Below are positions 8,674-15,909 of a stretch of DNA of 64,000 bases, in pieces. The notes beneath the pieces are model-generated. The model saw nothing but the letters and a program-made list of their open reading frames with translations, did not search any database and was not told the origin of the DNA. The stretch's first letter is position 1, and each line of letters begins with the position of its first letter. This DNA comes from Hymenobacter aerophilus DSM 13606 (GTDB lineage Bacteria > Bacteroidota > Bacteroidia > Cytophagales > Hymenobacteraceae), in NCBI RefSeq assembly GCF_000382225.1, contig NZ_KB907802.1:182667-246666 (forward strand), written 5' to 3'. A program made the position numbers and the translations under genes.

Positions 8674-9808
8674 CGTACTTGGAGCGGTAGCCAGTGCGAG
8701 CAAAGAGTGCTCCGGGGCTAGCGTCGTTGGCGTGAGGGCCGGGGGCGAGTTTGAGGCGGTTATCGTGCGCATCGTTGAGCATGAATTGGGTGGCGGTGGC
8801 TTTCCAGTCGCGGCGGCGGGGTGGCTCACCGTTCTTGCGCCAGTTGGTGACCTGGGCGTGGTAGAAGCGCAGGTCGGCCAGTTCGTAATCGGTGCCGGCG
8901 AAGGCAGCGGCAAAGTTCTCGTAGGCGGCCAGCGCGGATTCGGCGAAGGGGACTTCGGGGCGGTGGGGCCGGCCGCGTTTGGGGGGCGGGTTGGCGTCGG
9001 CAGTCTGGGCTTGGGCGGCGTGCCGGATGGGGCTCGCTCCTACTTTCCCTACCCCTTTTTTCTTTGGCGCGCCCCGCTCTATTCGCGGCGTCTTTTTTGG
9101 GGCCGGGGCTGCGCCGTTTGGTGGGTCGGGCTCGTCGAGCAATTCCGCACTTGAAAGCCCTTCGCCTTCGAGGACTTCTAATTTTTTTTTGGAGCTGCCC
9201 CCACCCCCGTTTACTACTACACTGTTTAAACCTTTTGTTTTACCATATAAGGTGTCTTCGGGCACTTCTGCCCCCGATGAAGCCCGCATGGGGGGCACTT
9301 GTGCCCGAAGTGCTGGGGGCAGAACTGCCCCCGATGCGCCTTTTTCATGTAGGGCACTTGTGCCCCCGATGGGCGGGTTCATGGGGGGCACTTCTGCCTC
9401 CGATGGTTGGGCGGCATCGGGGGCACTTGTGCCCGTGGTGCCGGGGTTTGACGGGGGCACTTCCGGGCCCGGTACGACTGGTTCATCGGGGGCAGAAGTG
9501 CCCCCGGTGGCGGGCGGCTGAGACAGGTCGGTGAGGAAGCAGCGGCTGCGGCCGTAGCGCGACTGGCTGGGTTGGTAGGCCAGCAGCTGCCAGGTGTCGA
9601 GGTCGTAAAGGGCGGCGCGGTAGGTGCGCTCGTTGCCGATGCGGGCGGCGCGCATGGTGGCGGGGTGGTCCAGGTCGAGGCCGGCGGGGAAGCGGGCGGC
9701 GTTCCACTCGAAGAACAGGGCCCAATACAGACTGACATGGTGGGGCCGGGCCTGAGCCTGGCGGCTCAGGTGCTCGTGGGCGGCGCGGGTGTGGGCCACG
9801 TAGTTCAT
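8666..9808 (-). CDS. Mobile-element winged-helix replication-type protein with palindrome-encoded linker
   Basis: 380 residues from the ATG at 9808; that codon overlaps the upstream stop (ATGA at 9805-9808). The first 95 residues (MNYVAHTRAAHEHL, VSLYWALFFEWN, IGNERTYRAALYDL, YQPSQSRYGRS) match the N-terminal winged-helix domain of a protein common in Bacteroidetes phages and integrated elements, read here as a replication or transcription protein. Residues about 100-190 are a Pro/Gly/Ser linker built from GTSAP and xxVPP units. Residues about 290-380 (LAAYENFAAAF, YELADLRFYHAQVTNW, DWKATATQFMLND) look like the C-terminal DNA-binding part seen in similar replication proteins. The linker DNA is an array of palindromes listed separately. 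The frame can be extended to 10597 but that part overlaps two real genes and is rejected. Confidence 0.7.
   Translation of the reverse strand: MNYVAHTRAAHEHLSRQAQARPHHVSLYWALFFEWNAARFPAGLDLDHPATMRAARIGNERTYRAALYDLDTWQLLAYQPSQSRYGRSRCFLTDLSQPPATGGTSAPDEPVVPGPEVPPSNPGTTGTSAPDAAQPSEAEVPPMNPPIGGTSALHEKGASGAVLPPALRAQVPPMRASSGAEVPEDTLYGKTKGLNSVVVNGGGGSSKKKLEVLEGEGLSSAELLDEPDPPNGAAPAPKKTPRIERGAPKKKGVGKVGASPIRHAAQAQTADANPPPKRGRPHRPEVPFAESALAAYENFAAAFAGTDYELADLRFYHAQVTNWRKNGEPPRRRDWKATATQFMLNDAHDNRLKLAPGPHANDASPGALFARTGYRSKYDA
9258..9506. repeat. Array of about eight palindromes (GGGGGCACnnGTGCCCCC type) inside a gene
   Basis: Palindromic units lie at about 9260-9275, 9291-9306, 9315-9332, 9352-9367, 9383-9401, 9419-9434, 9453-9470 (degenerate) and 9488-9505. 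The core is GGGCAC-TT-(C/G)TGCCC or its partner GGGCAGAAGTGCCC, often followed by CGATG. Spacing is irregular (about 24-36 bases). On the coding (minus) strand some units are read as GTSAP and others as xVPP, that is, in two different reading frames. The DNA, not the peptide, seems to be the conserved entity. Possible iterons, a partition site or protein-binding array of the element. Confidence 0.8.
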
Positions 9809-10419
9809 GCATGCGCCGGCATAGGAATCAGGGGAACGAAGGGCTCGTCGAGGGCCGTGAAGCCGGCGGCGGGCTCGAACAGGTCGAGTTGGCTGCCGGC
9901 AGTGCACTTGCCGCGCAGGGCCTCCTCCACTTCGGCCACAGCGGCCTGGACGGCCGTTTCGAGCAGGCCGGCGTAGGCGTAGGGCTCGAGCTCCTGGTCG
10001 AAGGCCACGTAGGGGCTGGTCAGGTTGAGCAGCTTGCCGCCGGCGAGCTGGCGCTGGCCGAGGAGCGTAACCCCGCTCCCACCGCCTCCGAGGGTGAAGC
10101 CGGTGACGGTGAAGGGCGTGAGGTGGTCGGGCAGTGGGCCGGGGTCGTCGTCGGGCCAGAAGTCGGGCGTTTCGCGCAGCTGCTCGCAGAGCAGGCACAG
10201 GCGGGGCACGAGCTGGGCCAGGTGGGCGAGCAGGTCGGGGTGCACGATCTCCTGGCAGGTCAGGGCGAAGATGCGGGGCGGGGCCTGGTCGGTACGCTGT
10301 TCGGTGAATTCGCACTGCAACTGCTGGTGTTTGATGCGGGCTTTGAGCACGCGCAGGATGGAGCGTGGGGCGGGCCCGTCGGCAGCCGGGCCGACCAGGG
10401 CGTGGTGGGGAGTGGGCAT
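9805..10419 (-). CDS. Hypothetical protein of the phage-like operon
   Basis: 204 residues, start ATG at 10419, stop overlapping the next gene's ATG by four bases, so probably translationally coupled. The sequence has a basic N-terminal part (ILRVLKARIKHQQLQCEF), a segment with CLLCEQL, an acidic loop (PDFWPDDDPGPLPD) and a Gly-rich beta part (VTGFTLGGGGSGVTLLGQRQL). It ends with residues such as DLFEPAAGF, which recall the short beta-clamp-binding type motif (Q/D-L-F), though that is only a resemblance. No family recognised. It belongs by order and coupling to the replication-type gene that follows. Confidence 0.6.
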   Translation of the reverse strand: MPTPHHALVGPAADGPAPRSILRVLKARIKHQQLQCEFTEQRTDQAPPRIFALTCQEIVHPDLLAHLAQLVPRLCLLCEQLRETPDFWPDDDPGPLPDHLTPFTVTGFTLGGGGSGVTLLGQRQLAGGKLLNLTSPYVAFDQELEPYAYAGLLETAVQAAVAEVEEALRGKCTAGSQLDLFEPAAGFTALDEPFVPLIPMPAHA

Positions 10420-10449
10420 GGGATAAGGGAATTGAGGGCCGGTAGGGTT

Positions 10450-10752
10450 CTAAATGGAATAGTTGAAAGGGGACGGACGGTGGTAGCGGAGCGGAAAGGC
10501 GTCGAGTACGGAGCGGCGGTAGCCCCAATCCTTCTCGTTGAGGCGCACGCCCTGAATGCGGCCCACGCGCCGGGCGCGCCGGAGCGATTCGGCGCACAAA
10601 CCAATGTAGGCGGCGGCCTGCTCAGTGGGTAGGATTTGGTCGGGCGCGGCCGGGGCCGGCTGCAGGAGTTGGGCGACCTGTTGGGCCAGCTGCGCTACTT
10701 CGGCGCGCAGCGCCAGCCATTCGGATTCGGAGATGAGCAGAAACGATTGCAT
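10450..10752 (-). CDS. Helix-turn-helix (excisionase/MerR-like) DNA-binding protein, copy 2
   Basis: 100 residues from the ATG at 10752 (MQSFLLISESEW). A short coiled coil (EVAQLAQQVAQLLQ) is followed by a helix-turn-helix of the excisionase/HTH_17 type: ILPTEQAAAYIGLCAESLRR, RRVGRIQGVRLNEKDW, YRRSVLDAF. The pattern 'target the site, column of helix then wing with a VR...DW' is typical of such small DNA-binding proteins encoded near replication genes of mobile elements. It is a clear paralogue of the neighbouring 111-residue protein; the HTH halves are nearly identical. Role may be transcription control or directionality of recombination. Confidence 0.75.
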   Translation of the reverse strand: MQSFLLISESEWLALRAEVAQLAQQVAQLLQPAPAAPDQILPTEQAAAYIGLCAESLRRARRVGRIQGVRLNEKDWGYRRSVLDAFPLRYHRPSPFNYSI

Positions 10753-10818
10753 AGAGATGGGGATGAAAGGTGAAACCATCACCGGCTAACGTTCAGGGAG
10801 CGGGCAAGCACATGCGGC

Positions 10819-11154
10819 TCAGGCTGCCTCGCGGCTGGCTAAGGGGGCCGGGTGGCGGGCAGGGCCGGCCGCTACCGTCAGGCGGTGGTAGCGGCGCGGG
10901 TAGGCATCGAGGGCGGAGCGCCAGAAACCCCAGTCCTTGTCGTTGAGGCGCACGCCGGCAATGCGGCCAGCCCGGCGGGCGCGGAGCAGCGCCTCCTCGC
11001 ACAGGCCCAGGTAGGCGGCGGCCTGCCGGGTGGGCAGCACCTCGTCGGGCGGCCCTGGAGCGGGCTGGCGGGCAGTTTCGGCGGCTTCCAGGCGTTCAAG
11101 CCGCTCGAGGTAGCTCTGCCATTCGGTGGCGGATAGAATCACGGCGGGCTGCAT
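10819..11154 (-). CDS. Helix-turn-helix (excisionase/MerR-like) DNA-binding protein, copy 1
   Basis: 111 residues, ATG at 11154, only two bases after the stop of the upstream Cro-like gene. N-terminal segment MQPAVILSATEWQSYLERLERL probably forms a coiled-coil dimerisation helix. The HTH (about residues 40-90) has VLPTRQAAAYLGLCEEALLR, RRAGRIAGVRLNDKDW and RSALDAYPRRYHR, matching copy 2 at most positions. The C-terminal 20 residues are disordered in appearance. Duplication in tandem followed by divergence of the N-terminal halves suggests that the two proteins bind related DNA, perhaps as partners. Confidence 0.75.
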   Translation of the reverse strand: MQPAVILSATEWQSYLERLERLEAAETARQPAPGPPDEVLPTRQAAAYLGLCEEALLRARRAGRIAGVRLNDKDWGFWRSALDAYPRRYHRLTVAAGPARHPAPLASREAA

Positions 11155-11156
11155 AC

Positions 11157-11417
11157 TCAGGAGTCGGCTATGATGCGGGTGGCGCGTTTTTCCAGCTGGC
11201 GGCGGCGGGCCAGTTCGGCCTCGGCCACTTCCATAAAGGCCTCGACCACCTCCCGCCGGTTGCTGCGCCCGTCAATGGTCTGGTAGATGCTGGCCCGGCT
11301 GGCCTTTACGCCCCTGGACTTAAGCAGCTTGAGCGTGTCGTTGACGCTCTGGTTGCGCTTGCCGAGGCGCTCATAAATTTCCCGGAGTTGTCCGGTTTTT
11401 TTAGCTTCCTGTTCCAT
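11157..11417 (-). CDS. Small Cro-like helical protein opposite the repressor
   Basis: 86 residues, highly charged and helical, starting MEQEAKKTGQLREIYERLG. A probable helix-turn-helix covers about residues 22-55 (SVNDTLKLLKSRGVKASRASIYQTI), followed by an Arg/Glu-rich helix ending in RATRIIADS. It is the first gene of the leftward operon and is divergent from the S24 repressor, the place usually held by a Cro or early regulator in lambdoid-like modules. No exact family recognised; the Cro-like role rests on position and composition. Confidence 0.6.
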   Translation of the reverse strand: MEQEAKKTGQLREIYERLGKRNQSVNDTLKLLKSRGVKASRASIYQTIDGRSNRREVVEAFMEVAEAELARRRQLEKRATRIIADS

Positions 11418-11517
11418 AGTGTTTGTAATTTGTTATATTTGTGTGGATGAATGCGCATCTAATATGCATAAATATATCAACACCAAGGCGTAACACCTCC
11501 ATTTTTTTACCAAGATC
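11418..11517. promoter_or_regulatory. Divergent promoter/operator region of the phage-like module
   Basis: 100 AT-rich bases between the divergent repressor and Cro-like genes. A Bacteroidetes -7 element TATATTTG (consensus TAnnTTTG) lies at 11434-11441 for the rightward repressor; on the other strand TATATTTA (complement of 11470-11477) is a near match for the leftward operon. Between them are two small palindromes, ATGCGCAT (11451-11458) and TATGCATA (about 11463-11470), spaced by about one helical turn, suitable as operator half-sites. No promoter activity can be proved from sequence alone. Confidence 0.55.
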
Positions 11518-12354
11518 ATGGAACAGGAGAATGTTGCCAGCAAACGCATCGGCACCTGGCTTAGCCATAAAGGCCTGAATGCCAACAGCGCATCGCAGCA
11601 GTTGGGCTACGCCAACAGCAGCAAAATGTACAAGCTGCTCCAGGGCGGCTCGCCCGGTTTTGACACTATGGTGGAATTCTCACAGGCCTGGCCGGAGCTT
11701 TCGCTGGATTGGCTGGTGCTGGGAGTTGGCCCCATGGTGCGGGCCGGCCAGGGCACCGACAGCCCCCTGGCGCTCGAGCAGTTGGTGCGCAGCAAGGACG
11801 TGACGTTGGTTACGGTGGACGACCAGGGCCGCCAGAACATGGTACTGGTACCCATTCCGGCGCAGGCCGGCTACACCGTGGCCTACAATGAGGCAGTGTA
11901 CCTGAAGAACCTGAAGAATTACCGGGTGCCGGGCTTCGACCGGGGTGAGTACCGGGCCTTTGAAGTGGCCGGCGACAGCATGGAGCCCACCATCAACCAC
12001 CGCGACATCGTGGTGACCTCCCGGGTTGACGAGCCGCGGTTGCTGGAGGTGGGAGAAATCTACGTGTTTGTCACGCCCGAATCGGTGATGCTTAAGCGCA
12101 TCAAGGATCGGGTGCGGGCCGATGACGAGGAGATTATCCTGTACTCGGACAATCCTCACCGCAAGCCCTACGGCATGGAAACCCGCGACATTATGGAAAT
12201 GTGGCGGGTGCGCGGCTACGTGTCGAGCTATATGCCCAGCGCGCCCGACATTACAACCGAGCGGCTGTGGGAGGTAATCGAGCAGCTGGGCTTTGACCGG
12301 GCCGACATTCGGCGGCAGTTAATGGAAAACGCCCCCTCTGACGCCCCCCTTTAA
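11518..12354 (+). CDS. S24-family (LexA/CI-like) autocleavable repressor
   Basis: 278 residues. An N-terminal helix-turn-helix (about residues 8-68, KRIGTWLSHKGLNANSASQQLGY) is followed by a peptidase S24 domain (about 105-240). The catalytic serine is in AGDSMEP (Ser154) and the lysine in MLKRIKD (Lys193). A candidate Ala-Gly cleavage bond is in QAGY (Ala117-Gly118). Spacing of cleavage site, Ser and Lys (37 and 39 residues) is close to that of LexA, so self-cleavage on RecA activation is plausible. It probably represses the divergent operon and would release it after DNA damage. The extra C-terminal 40 residues (ITTERLWEVIEQLGFDRADI) are helical. Confidence 0.85.
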   Translation: MEQENVASKRIGTWLSHKGLNANSASQQLGYANSSKMYKLLQGGSPGFDTMVEFSQAWPELSLDWLVLGVGPMVRAGQGTDSPLALEQLVRSKDVTLVTVDDQGRQNMVLVPIPAQAGYTVAYNEAVYLKNLKNYRVPGFDRGEYRAFEVAGDSMEPTINHRDIVVTSRVDEPRLLEVGEIYVFVTPESVMLKRIKDRVRADDEEIILYSDNPHRKPYGMETRDIMEMWRVRGYVSSYMPSAPDITTERLWEVIEQLGFDRADIRRQLMENAPSDAPL

Positions 12355-12466
12355 AACGGGATGGCGCCTGATTTAACGCTAACTTTTTGACTAACAAATA
12401 ATTACCGTGTGCTTTGGGTGGTCGGTTTAGTTCCGACAGGAGGCTCACATATTGCTTGCCCTAGCA

Positions 12467-12514
12467 CCCGGAAAACACCCCCTCACGCCGTGAGAAGTGT
12501 TTTTCGGGTTTTTT
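12467..12514 (+). terminator. Intrinsic terminator after the repressor gene
   Basis: Stem CCCGGAAAACAC pairs with GTGTTTTTCGGG around the inner palindrome TCACGCCGTGA, followed by a run of six T. It lies about 115 bases after the repressor stop. Confidence 0.75.
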
Positions 12515-12579
12515 GCGTCTGGGGGAAATGGCACTCCTGGGCATTAAATCCGGGGTTTCTTACGCGAAGCGCGCCTCTT

Positions 12580-12649
12580 GAGGTGGTCTAGGCAAGGCGA
12601 ACAGAAGAAGGACGTATATTGCTTCTGTCTGCCTTACCTAGACCACCTC
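12580..12649. repeat. 70-bp inverted repeat (GAGGTGGTCTAGGCAAGGC arms)
   Basis: The 19-base arm GAGGTGGTCTAGGCAAGGC (12580-12598) is repeated inverted at 12631-12649 with one mismatch. An inner pair ACAGAAG/CTTCTGT (12601-12607, 12621-12627) extends the stem. The loop is about 13 bases. No T-tract follows, so it is not a plain terminator; it could be a small non-autonomous element or a regulatory hairpin for the response-regulator gene. Confidence 0.8.
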
Positions 12650-12735
12650 AGTACAGCACCGGCTGGGTTTTAGCTGCCGGCTGGGACTGCCGTGCCATTC
12701 TTGCAGCGGCAAACTTTTCCGTACTCTCTCAAGCT

Positions 12736-13386
12736 ATGATTCGTGTATTTTTAGTTGACGACCATACAGTGCTGCGCCATGGCATGCGGATTTTGCTGGC
12801 CAACCGGCCCGGCCTGTGCGTGGTCGGCGAAGCCGGCAGCGGCCCGGACCTGTTCGAGCAACTGCCCACCACGCCCACCGACGTGGTGTTGCTGGATATT
12901 CACCTGCCCGGCATGGGCGCCACCGCCATCACCCGCCAGCTGCGCGAGCAGTACCCTGGCGTGCAGGTGCTGGTATTGAGTATGGAAGCGGGTGTTGAGC
13001 GCATTGCTGAGCTGCTCGACGCTGGTGCGCGGGGCTACGTGCTTAAAACGGCGGGCCTGGATGAAGTGGTTTATGGCATTCGCACGGCGGCCGACGGCCG
13101 CCCTTTTCTAAGTTGTGACATCGGCTTTGCGGCCCTGGCCCGGCTGCGCGATGGAGTAAGCCCGCCAGAAGCCTTCGCCCCGGAAGTGGCTGGCAAACTC
13201 TCCCGGCGCGAAACGGAGGTGCTGTAGCTCATTGCCGAAGGGCTGACCAGCCAGGAAGTTGCCGATAAGCTGTTCACCAGCAAACGCACCGTTGAAACGC
13301 ACCGCCAGAACATCATCAGCAAAACACAAATGAAAAACACCGCCGCCCTGATTCGCTTTGCGGTAAGCGAAGGGCTGGTAGGGTAA
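12736..13386 (+). pseudogene. LuxR/NarL-family response regulator interrupted by an in-frame TAG
   Basis: The ATG at 12736 (MIRVFLVDDHTVLRHGMR) opens a receiver domain with acidic pocket DD at residues 9-10, phospho-acceptor Asp in LLDIHLPGM and the Lys of YVLKT. The C-terminal GerE-type helix-turn-helix starts LSRRETEVL, then hits TAG at 13225-13227. The same frame continues past it for 53 more codons (LIAEGLTSQEVADKLF, SKRTVETHRQNI, ending at TAA 13384) and completes a normal domain. A single C-to-T change (CAG to TAG) explains it. As it stands the product would be a 163-residue receiver with no DNA-binding helices. Sequencing error is the main alternative. The ECF sigma factor gene is convergent, 9 bases away. 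Confidence 0.85.
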
Positions 13387-13394
13387 CGGCCGGC

Positions 13395-14039
13395 TTAGGC
13401 CAGATGCGAACTATCCTGCATCAGCGCCAGCAGCAGCTTGCGCGCCTTGCTTAGGAACGCTTTCACGGTGCCCAGGGGCAAATCCAGCGCGGTGGCTATT
13501 TCCTCGTAGCTGCGTTCTTCGAAGTAGCGCAGCTGCACCAGGGGCACGTATTTCAACGGCAGGCGGCCTACCATCTGGCGTACCCACTGCTGCCGCTGCT
13601 GCTGGATGTAGCCTTCCAGGGGGTCGGGCTCCGGGTCCTGCACTTCCGGCTCCGGCGAGTTATCCTCCCGCCCGGGCAACTCGCCGGAGCCTGCCGCCGG
13701 CTGCCGCAGCGCCAGGGGCGATACGCGCTGGCGGCGCAGAAAGTCGATGCTGGTGTTGGTAGCAATGCGAAACAGCCAGGTGCTAAAAGCAAACGCCGGC
13801 GTGTAGCTGGGCAGGTGCCGGAATGCCTTACCTAACGCTTCCATAGTCAGGTCCTCCGCGTCGTCCGCATGGGGCACCATCTTGAGGATAAGGTAAAATA
13901 CGGGCTTGCGGTAGTACGTCCACAGGGCCTCGTACGCCCGGGCCTGACCTGCCAGCGCGGCCCGTACCAGCGCCTGGTCGCGATGGGCCCGCACCGACAG
14001 CTCCTTTTCGCTGGCTGATTCAACCTGTAGACAGGACAT
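13395..14039 (-). CDS. ECF RNA polymerase sigma factor
   Basis: 214 residues from the ATG at 14039 (MSCLQVESASEK). Region sigma-2 is at about 20-90 (YEALWTYYRKPVFYLIL, DAEDLTMEALGKAFRHL, FSTWLFRIATNTSIDFLRR) and region sigma-4 at about 150-205 (LPLKYVPLVQLRYFEERSYEEIA, LPLGTVKAFLSKARKLL). The linker is acidic and Pro/Glu-rich. No anti-sigma gene is adjacent, so regulation is not obvious. The gene is convergent with the broken response regulator. Upstream, on the same strand sense, two copies of TACGTAAAAGTG lie 165-200 bases before the start and could be part of its promoter control. Confidence 0.9.
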   Translation of the reverse strand: MSCLQVESASEKELSVRAHRDQALVRAALAGQARAYEALWTYYRKPVFYLILKMVPHADDAEDLTMEALGKAFRHLPSYTPAFAFSTWLFRIATNTSIDFLRRQRVSPLALRQPAAGSGELPGREDNSPEPEVQDPEPDPLEGYIQQQRQQWVRQMVGRLPLKYVPLVQLRYFEERSYEEIATALDLPLGTVKAFLSKARKLLLALMQDSSHLA

Positions 14040-14597
14040 GGCGGTAAGTTTAGAGCCTGCACCACTGCCGGCTGGCACACTGCTTTTATGATGCCAGCCG
14101 GCAGTGGTAAAGCGTTGAAACGTTTGGGGGGTGGACTGGTGGAAGTAGTAGTTTTCAAACGGTCAGCCGCCAGCCTGGGGTGCTTGAAATAGCGCGTACT
14201 GTTCACTTTTACGTACTTAAACCCACTTTTACGTACTTAAAACGGTAGAAGCACGTAGAATCACGGAGGGTGTTGGCGCTGAATCCGGCGCTTTTGCGAC
14301 GCCCACCTCCGGCCGGTGCCCCACAAGCACCCGCCGCAAGCGCCCGCCACGTTGCCCGCCGGCAGGCAGAATGGCTATAAACCGGCCGCCGCCGTAAGCG
14401 GAGCAGGGGCCGGTGGGCTGGTAGCCGGCAGGCCGACGCCCCTACCCCGCCAGGCTGCCCCCTTGGTTTACCTGCCGCCCGGCCCGGCGCCTCAGGCCAT
14501 GGGCCCGGGCGGCAGCTCACCCACCCATCGGCAGCGCTGCAGAACGCGCGGCGGGCAAAGCTCACCGACGTTTTCGCCACCATAGTTCGCGTTTAGT
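14040..14597. other. Divergent intergenic region with direct repeats
   Basis: 558 bases between the sigma factor and the histidine kinase gene. An 18-base direct repeat CACTTTTACGTACTTAAA is at 14204-14221 and 14224-14241 (period 20 bases, two helical turns). The rest is GC-rich (14280-14580) with open frames lacking family-like composition. No RNA gene recognised. Confidence 0.6.
14204..14241. promoter_or_regulatory. Paired direct repeat with TACGTA core
   Basis: Two perfect copies of CACTTTTACGTACTTAAA separated by two bases. On the minus strand each reads TTTAAGTACGTAAAAGTG. A related site CATTTTTACGTA (TACGTAAAAATG on the minus strand) is at 16925-16936, upstream of the cyanophycinase-like gene. 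Candidate binding sites for a shared regulator. Confidence 0.6.
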
Positions 14598-15701
14598 ATG
14601 ACCGATTTAGCTACCGTATTCCGCGAGCAGGCCGAAGCCAGCCCCCACATGCACTTCGTGTACGACCCGGCCGCCGGGCGCGTCCTGTTCGTCAACCAGG
14701 CCTACGAAAGGGTACTGCACGGAACGTGCGCCGGCGTCAATGAGGAGTTGCCCGGCCTGCTCGACCGCCTGCACCCCGACGACCGCGAGTACCTGGCCCA
14801 CTGCTGGCGGCTCTGGACGCGGGGCCGCTTGTCGGATGAAATAGAGGTGCGCCTGCTCGTGCCCAACGAGCCCGACCGCTGGTTTTGCCTCACGCCCTTT
14901 TACCGGCAGCAGGAAGCTGGCTCCCCGGCCCTGGTGGCGGGTTTATTGCGCGACATCAGCGTAAGCAAACAGTACCTGCTCAACGCCGACGCGTTCAATA
15001 CCCGCAAGAACTCCATCCTCGAAATTCTGTCGCACGACCTGGCCGGAGCCTTTGGCCTGGTTCAGCAGATTACCACCTATCTGAGCGAGGAAGTACAGGC
15101 GCCGGTCGACAGCCAGGTGGCCAAGATGCTGCAGGTGCTGGAAAACACCAGCAGCAACAGCCTGAAGATGATTCGCGACCTGGTGGACATGGAGTTTCTG
15201 TCGTCGGCCAACACCGACCTCAAGCGGGTACGGGTAGAGATGGGCGCCGTACTGCGCGAAGCCCTGGAGCAGCTGCAGCGCGGGCAGGCCGTACTAGGCC
15301 ACCAGTTTACGTACTCGCTGCCCGGCGAGCCCCTGTATGCCAACCTGGACGTCAACAAGTTTATGCAGGTGATAAACAACCTAGTCGGCAATGCCTTCAA
15401 ATTTACGCCCGACGGGGGCCGCGTGGCGGTAGAAGTGGAGCCCGGCCCAAGCTACGTGCGGGTGCACATCCGCGACACGGGCATCGGTATTCCGGTTGCG
15501 CTGCAGCCCCATCTCTTCGAGCGCTTCACCAAGTCCCGCCGGCCCGGCCTGCGGGGCGAGCCCACCACCGGCCTGGGGCTGGCGCTGTGCAAAACCATCG
15601 TCGAGTGGCATCAGGGCACGCTATCGGCGGTCAGCGCCGAGGGGCAGGGCAGCACGTTCACCATCGAAATCCCGCGGGCCCCGTTGCCAGCCCCTTCCTG
15701 A
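14598..15701 (+). CDS. PAS-domain sensor histidine kinase
   Basis: 367 residues with no transmembrane segment, so probably cytoplasmic. A PAS domain covers about residues 10-125 (MHFVYDPAAGRVLFVNQAYERVL, LLRDISVSK). The HisKA domain holds the phospho-accepting His146 in ILSHDLAGAFG. The ATPase domain has the N box NLVGNAFKFT, G1 box DTGIGIP and G2 box TTGLGLALC, so it should be active. There is no response regulator directly beside it; the nearest is the interrupted LuxR-type gene 1.2 kb upstream, which raises the possibility that this kinase lost its partner. Signal unknown. Confidence 0.9.
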   Translation: MTDLATVFREQAEASPHMHFVYDPAAGRVLFVNQAYERVLHGTCAGVNEELPGLLDRLHPDDREYLAHCWRLWTRGRLSDEIEVRLLVPNEPDRWFCLTPFYRQQEAGSPALVAGLLRDISVSKQYLLNADAFNTRKNSILEILSHDLAGAFGLVQQITTYLSEEVQAPVDSQVAKMLQVLENTSSNSLKMIRDLVDMEFLSSANTDLKRVRVEMGAVLREALEQLQRGQAVLGHQFTYSLPGEPLYANLDVNKFMQVINNLVGNAFKFTPDGGRVAVEVEPGPSYVRVHIRDTGIGIPVALQPHLFERFTKSRRPGLRGEPTTGLGLALCKTIVEWHQGTLSAVSAEGQGSTFTIEIPRAPLPAPS

Positions 15702-15909
15702 GCCGGACCACCTTCCACGGCTGCGGTGCGGGCTACGTCCTCTTCACTCGTTATTTTCTTTGATTCGGGCGAGCCTTCCGGGCGCAGGCCAATGGTGGGC
15801 AGCACATACGCGCCCAACTGCAGGAAATCACTTGCCCAGTTTTCGAAAGTAGCTTCCGGCAGGTGCCCCGAATGCAGGTAGTGCCCTGGCATAAGCGGCG
15901 GCGCTTAGG

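Larger units (their letters stand above)
12355..12735. other. Intergenic region with terminator and inverted repeat
   Basis: 381 bases after the repressor. It holds a terminator-like hairpin and a 70-base inverted repeat, both listed separately. The right boundary of the phage-like module is probably in this stretch. Confidence 0.5.

Noticed and set aside
9258..9506. CRISPR array
   Set aside because: Units are palindromes of about 16-18 bases with short irregular gaps and lie within a coding frame; there are no cas genes.
9809..10597. N-terminal extension of the winged-helix gene
   Set aside because: It overlaps two well-formed genes in other frames and is Arg/Pro/Ala-rich without pattern; the ATG at 9808 coupled to the upstream stop is far better.
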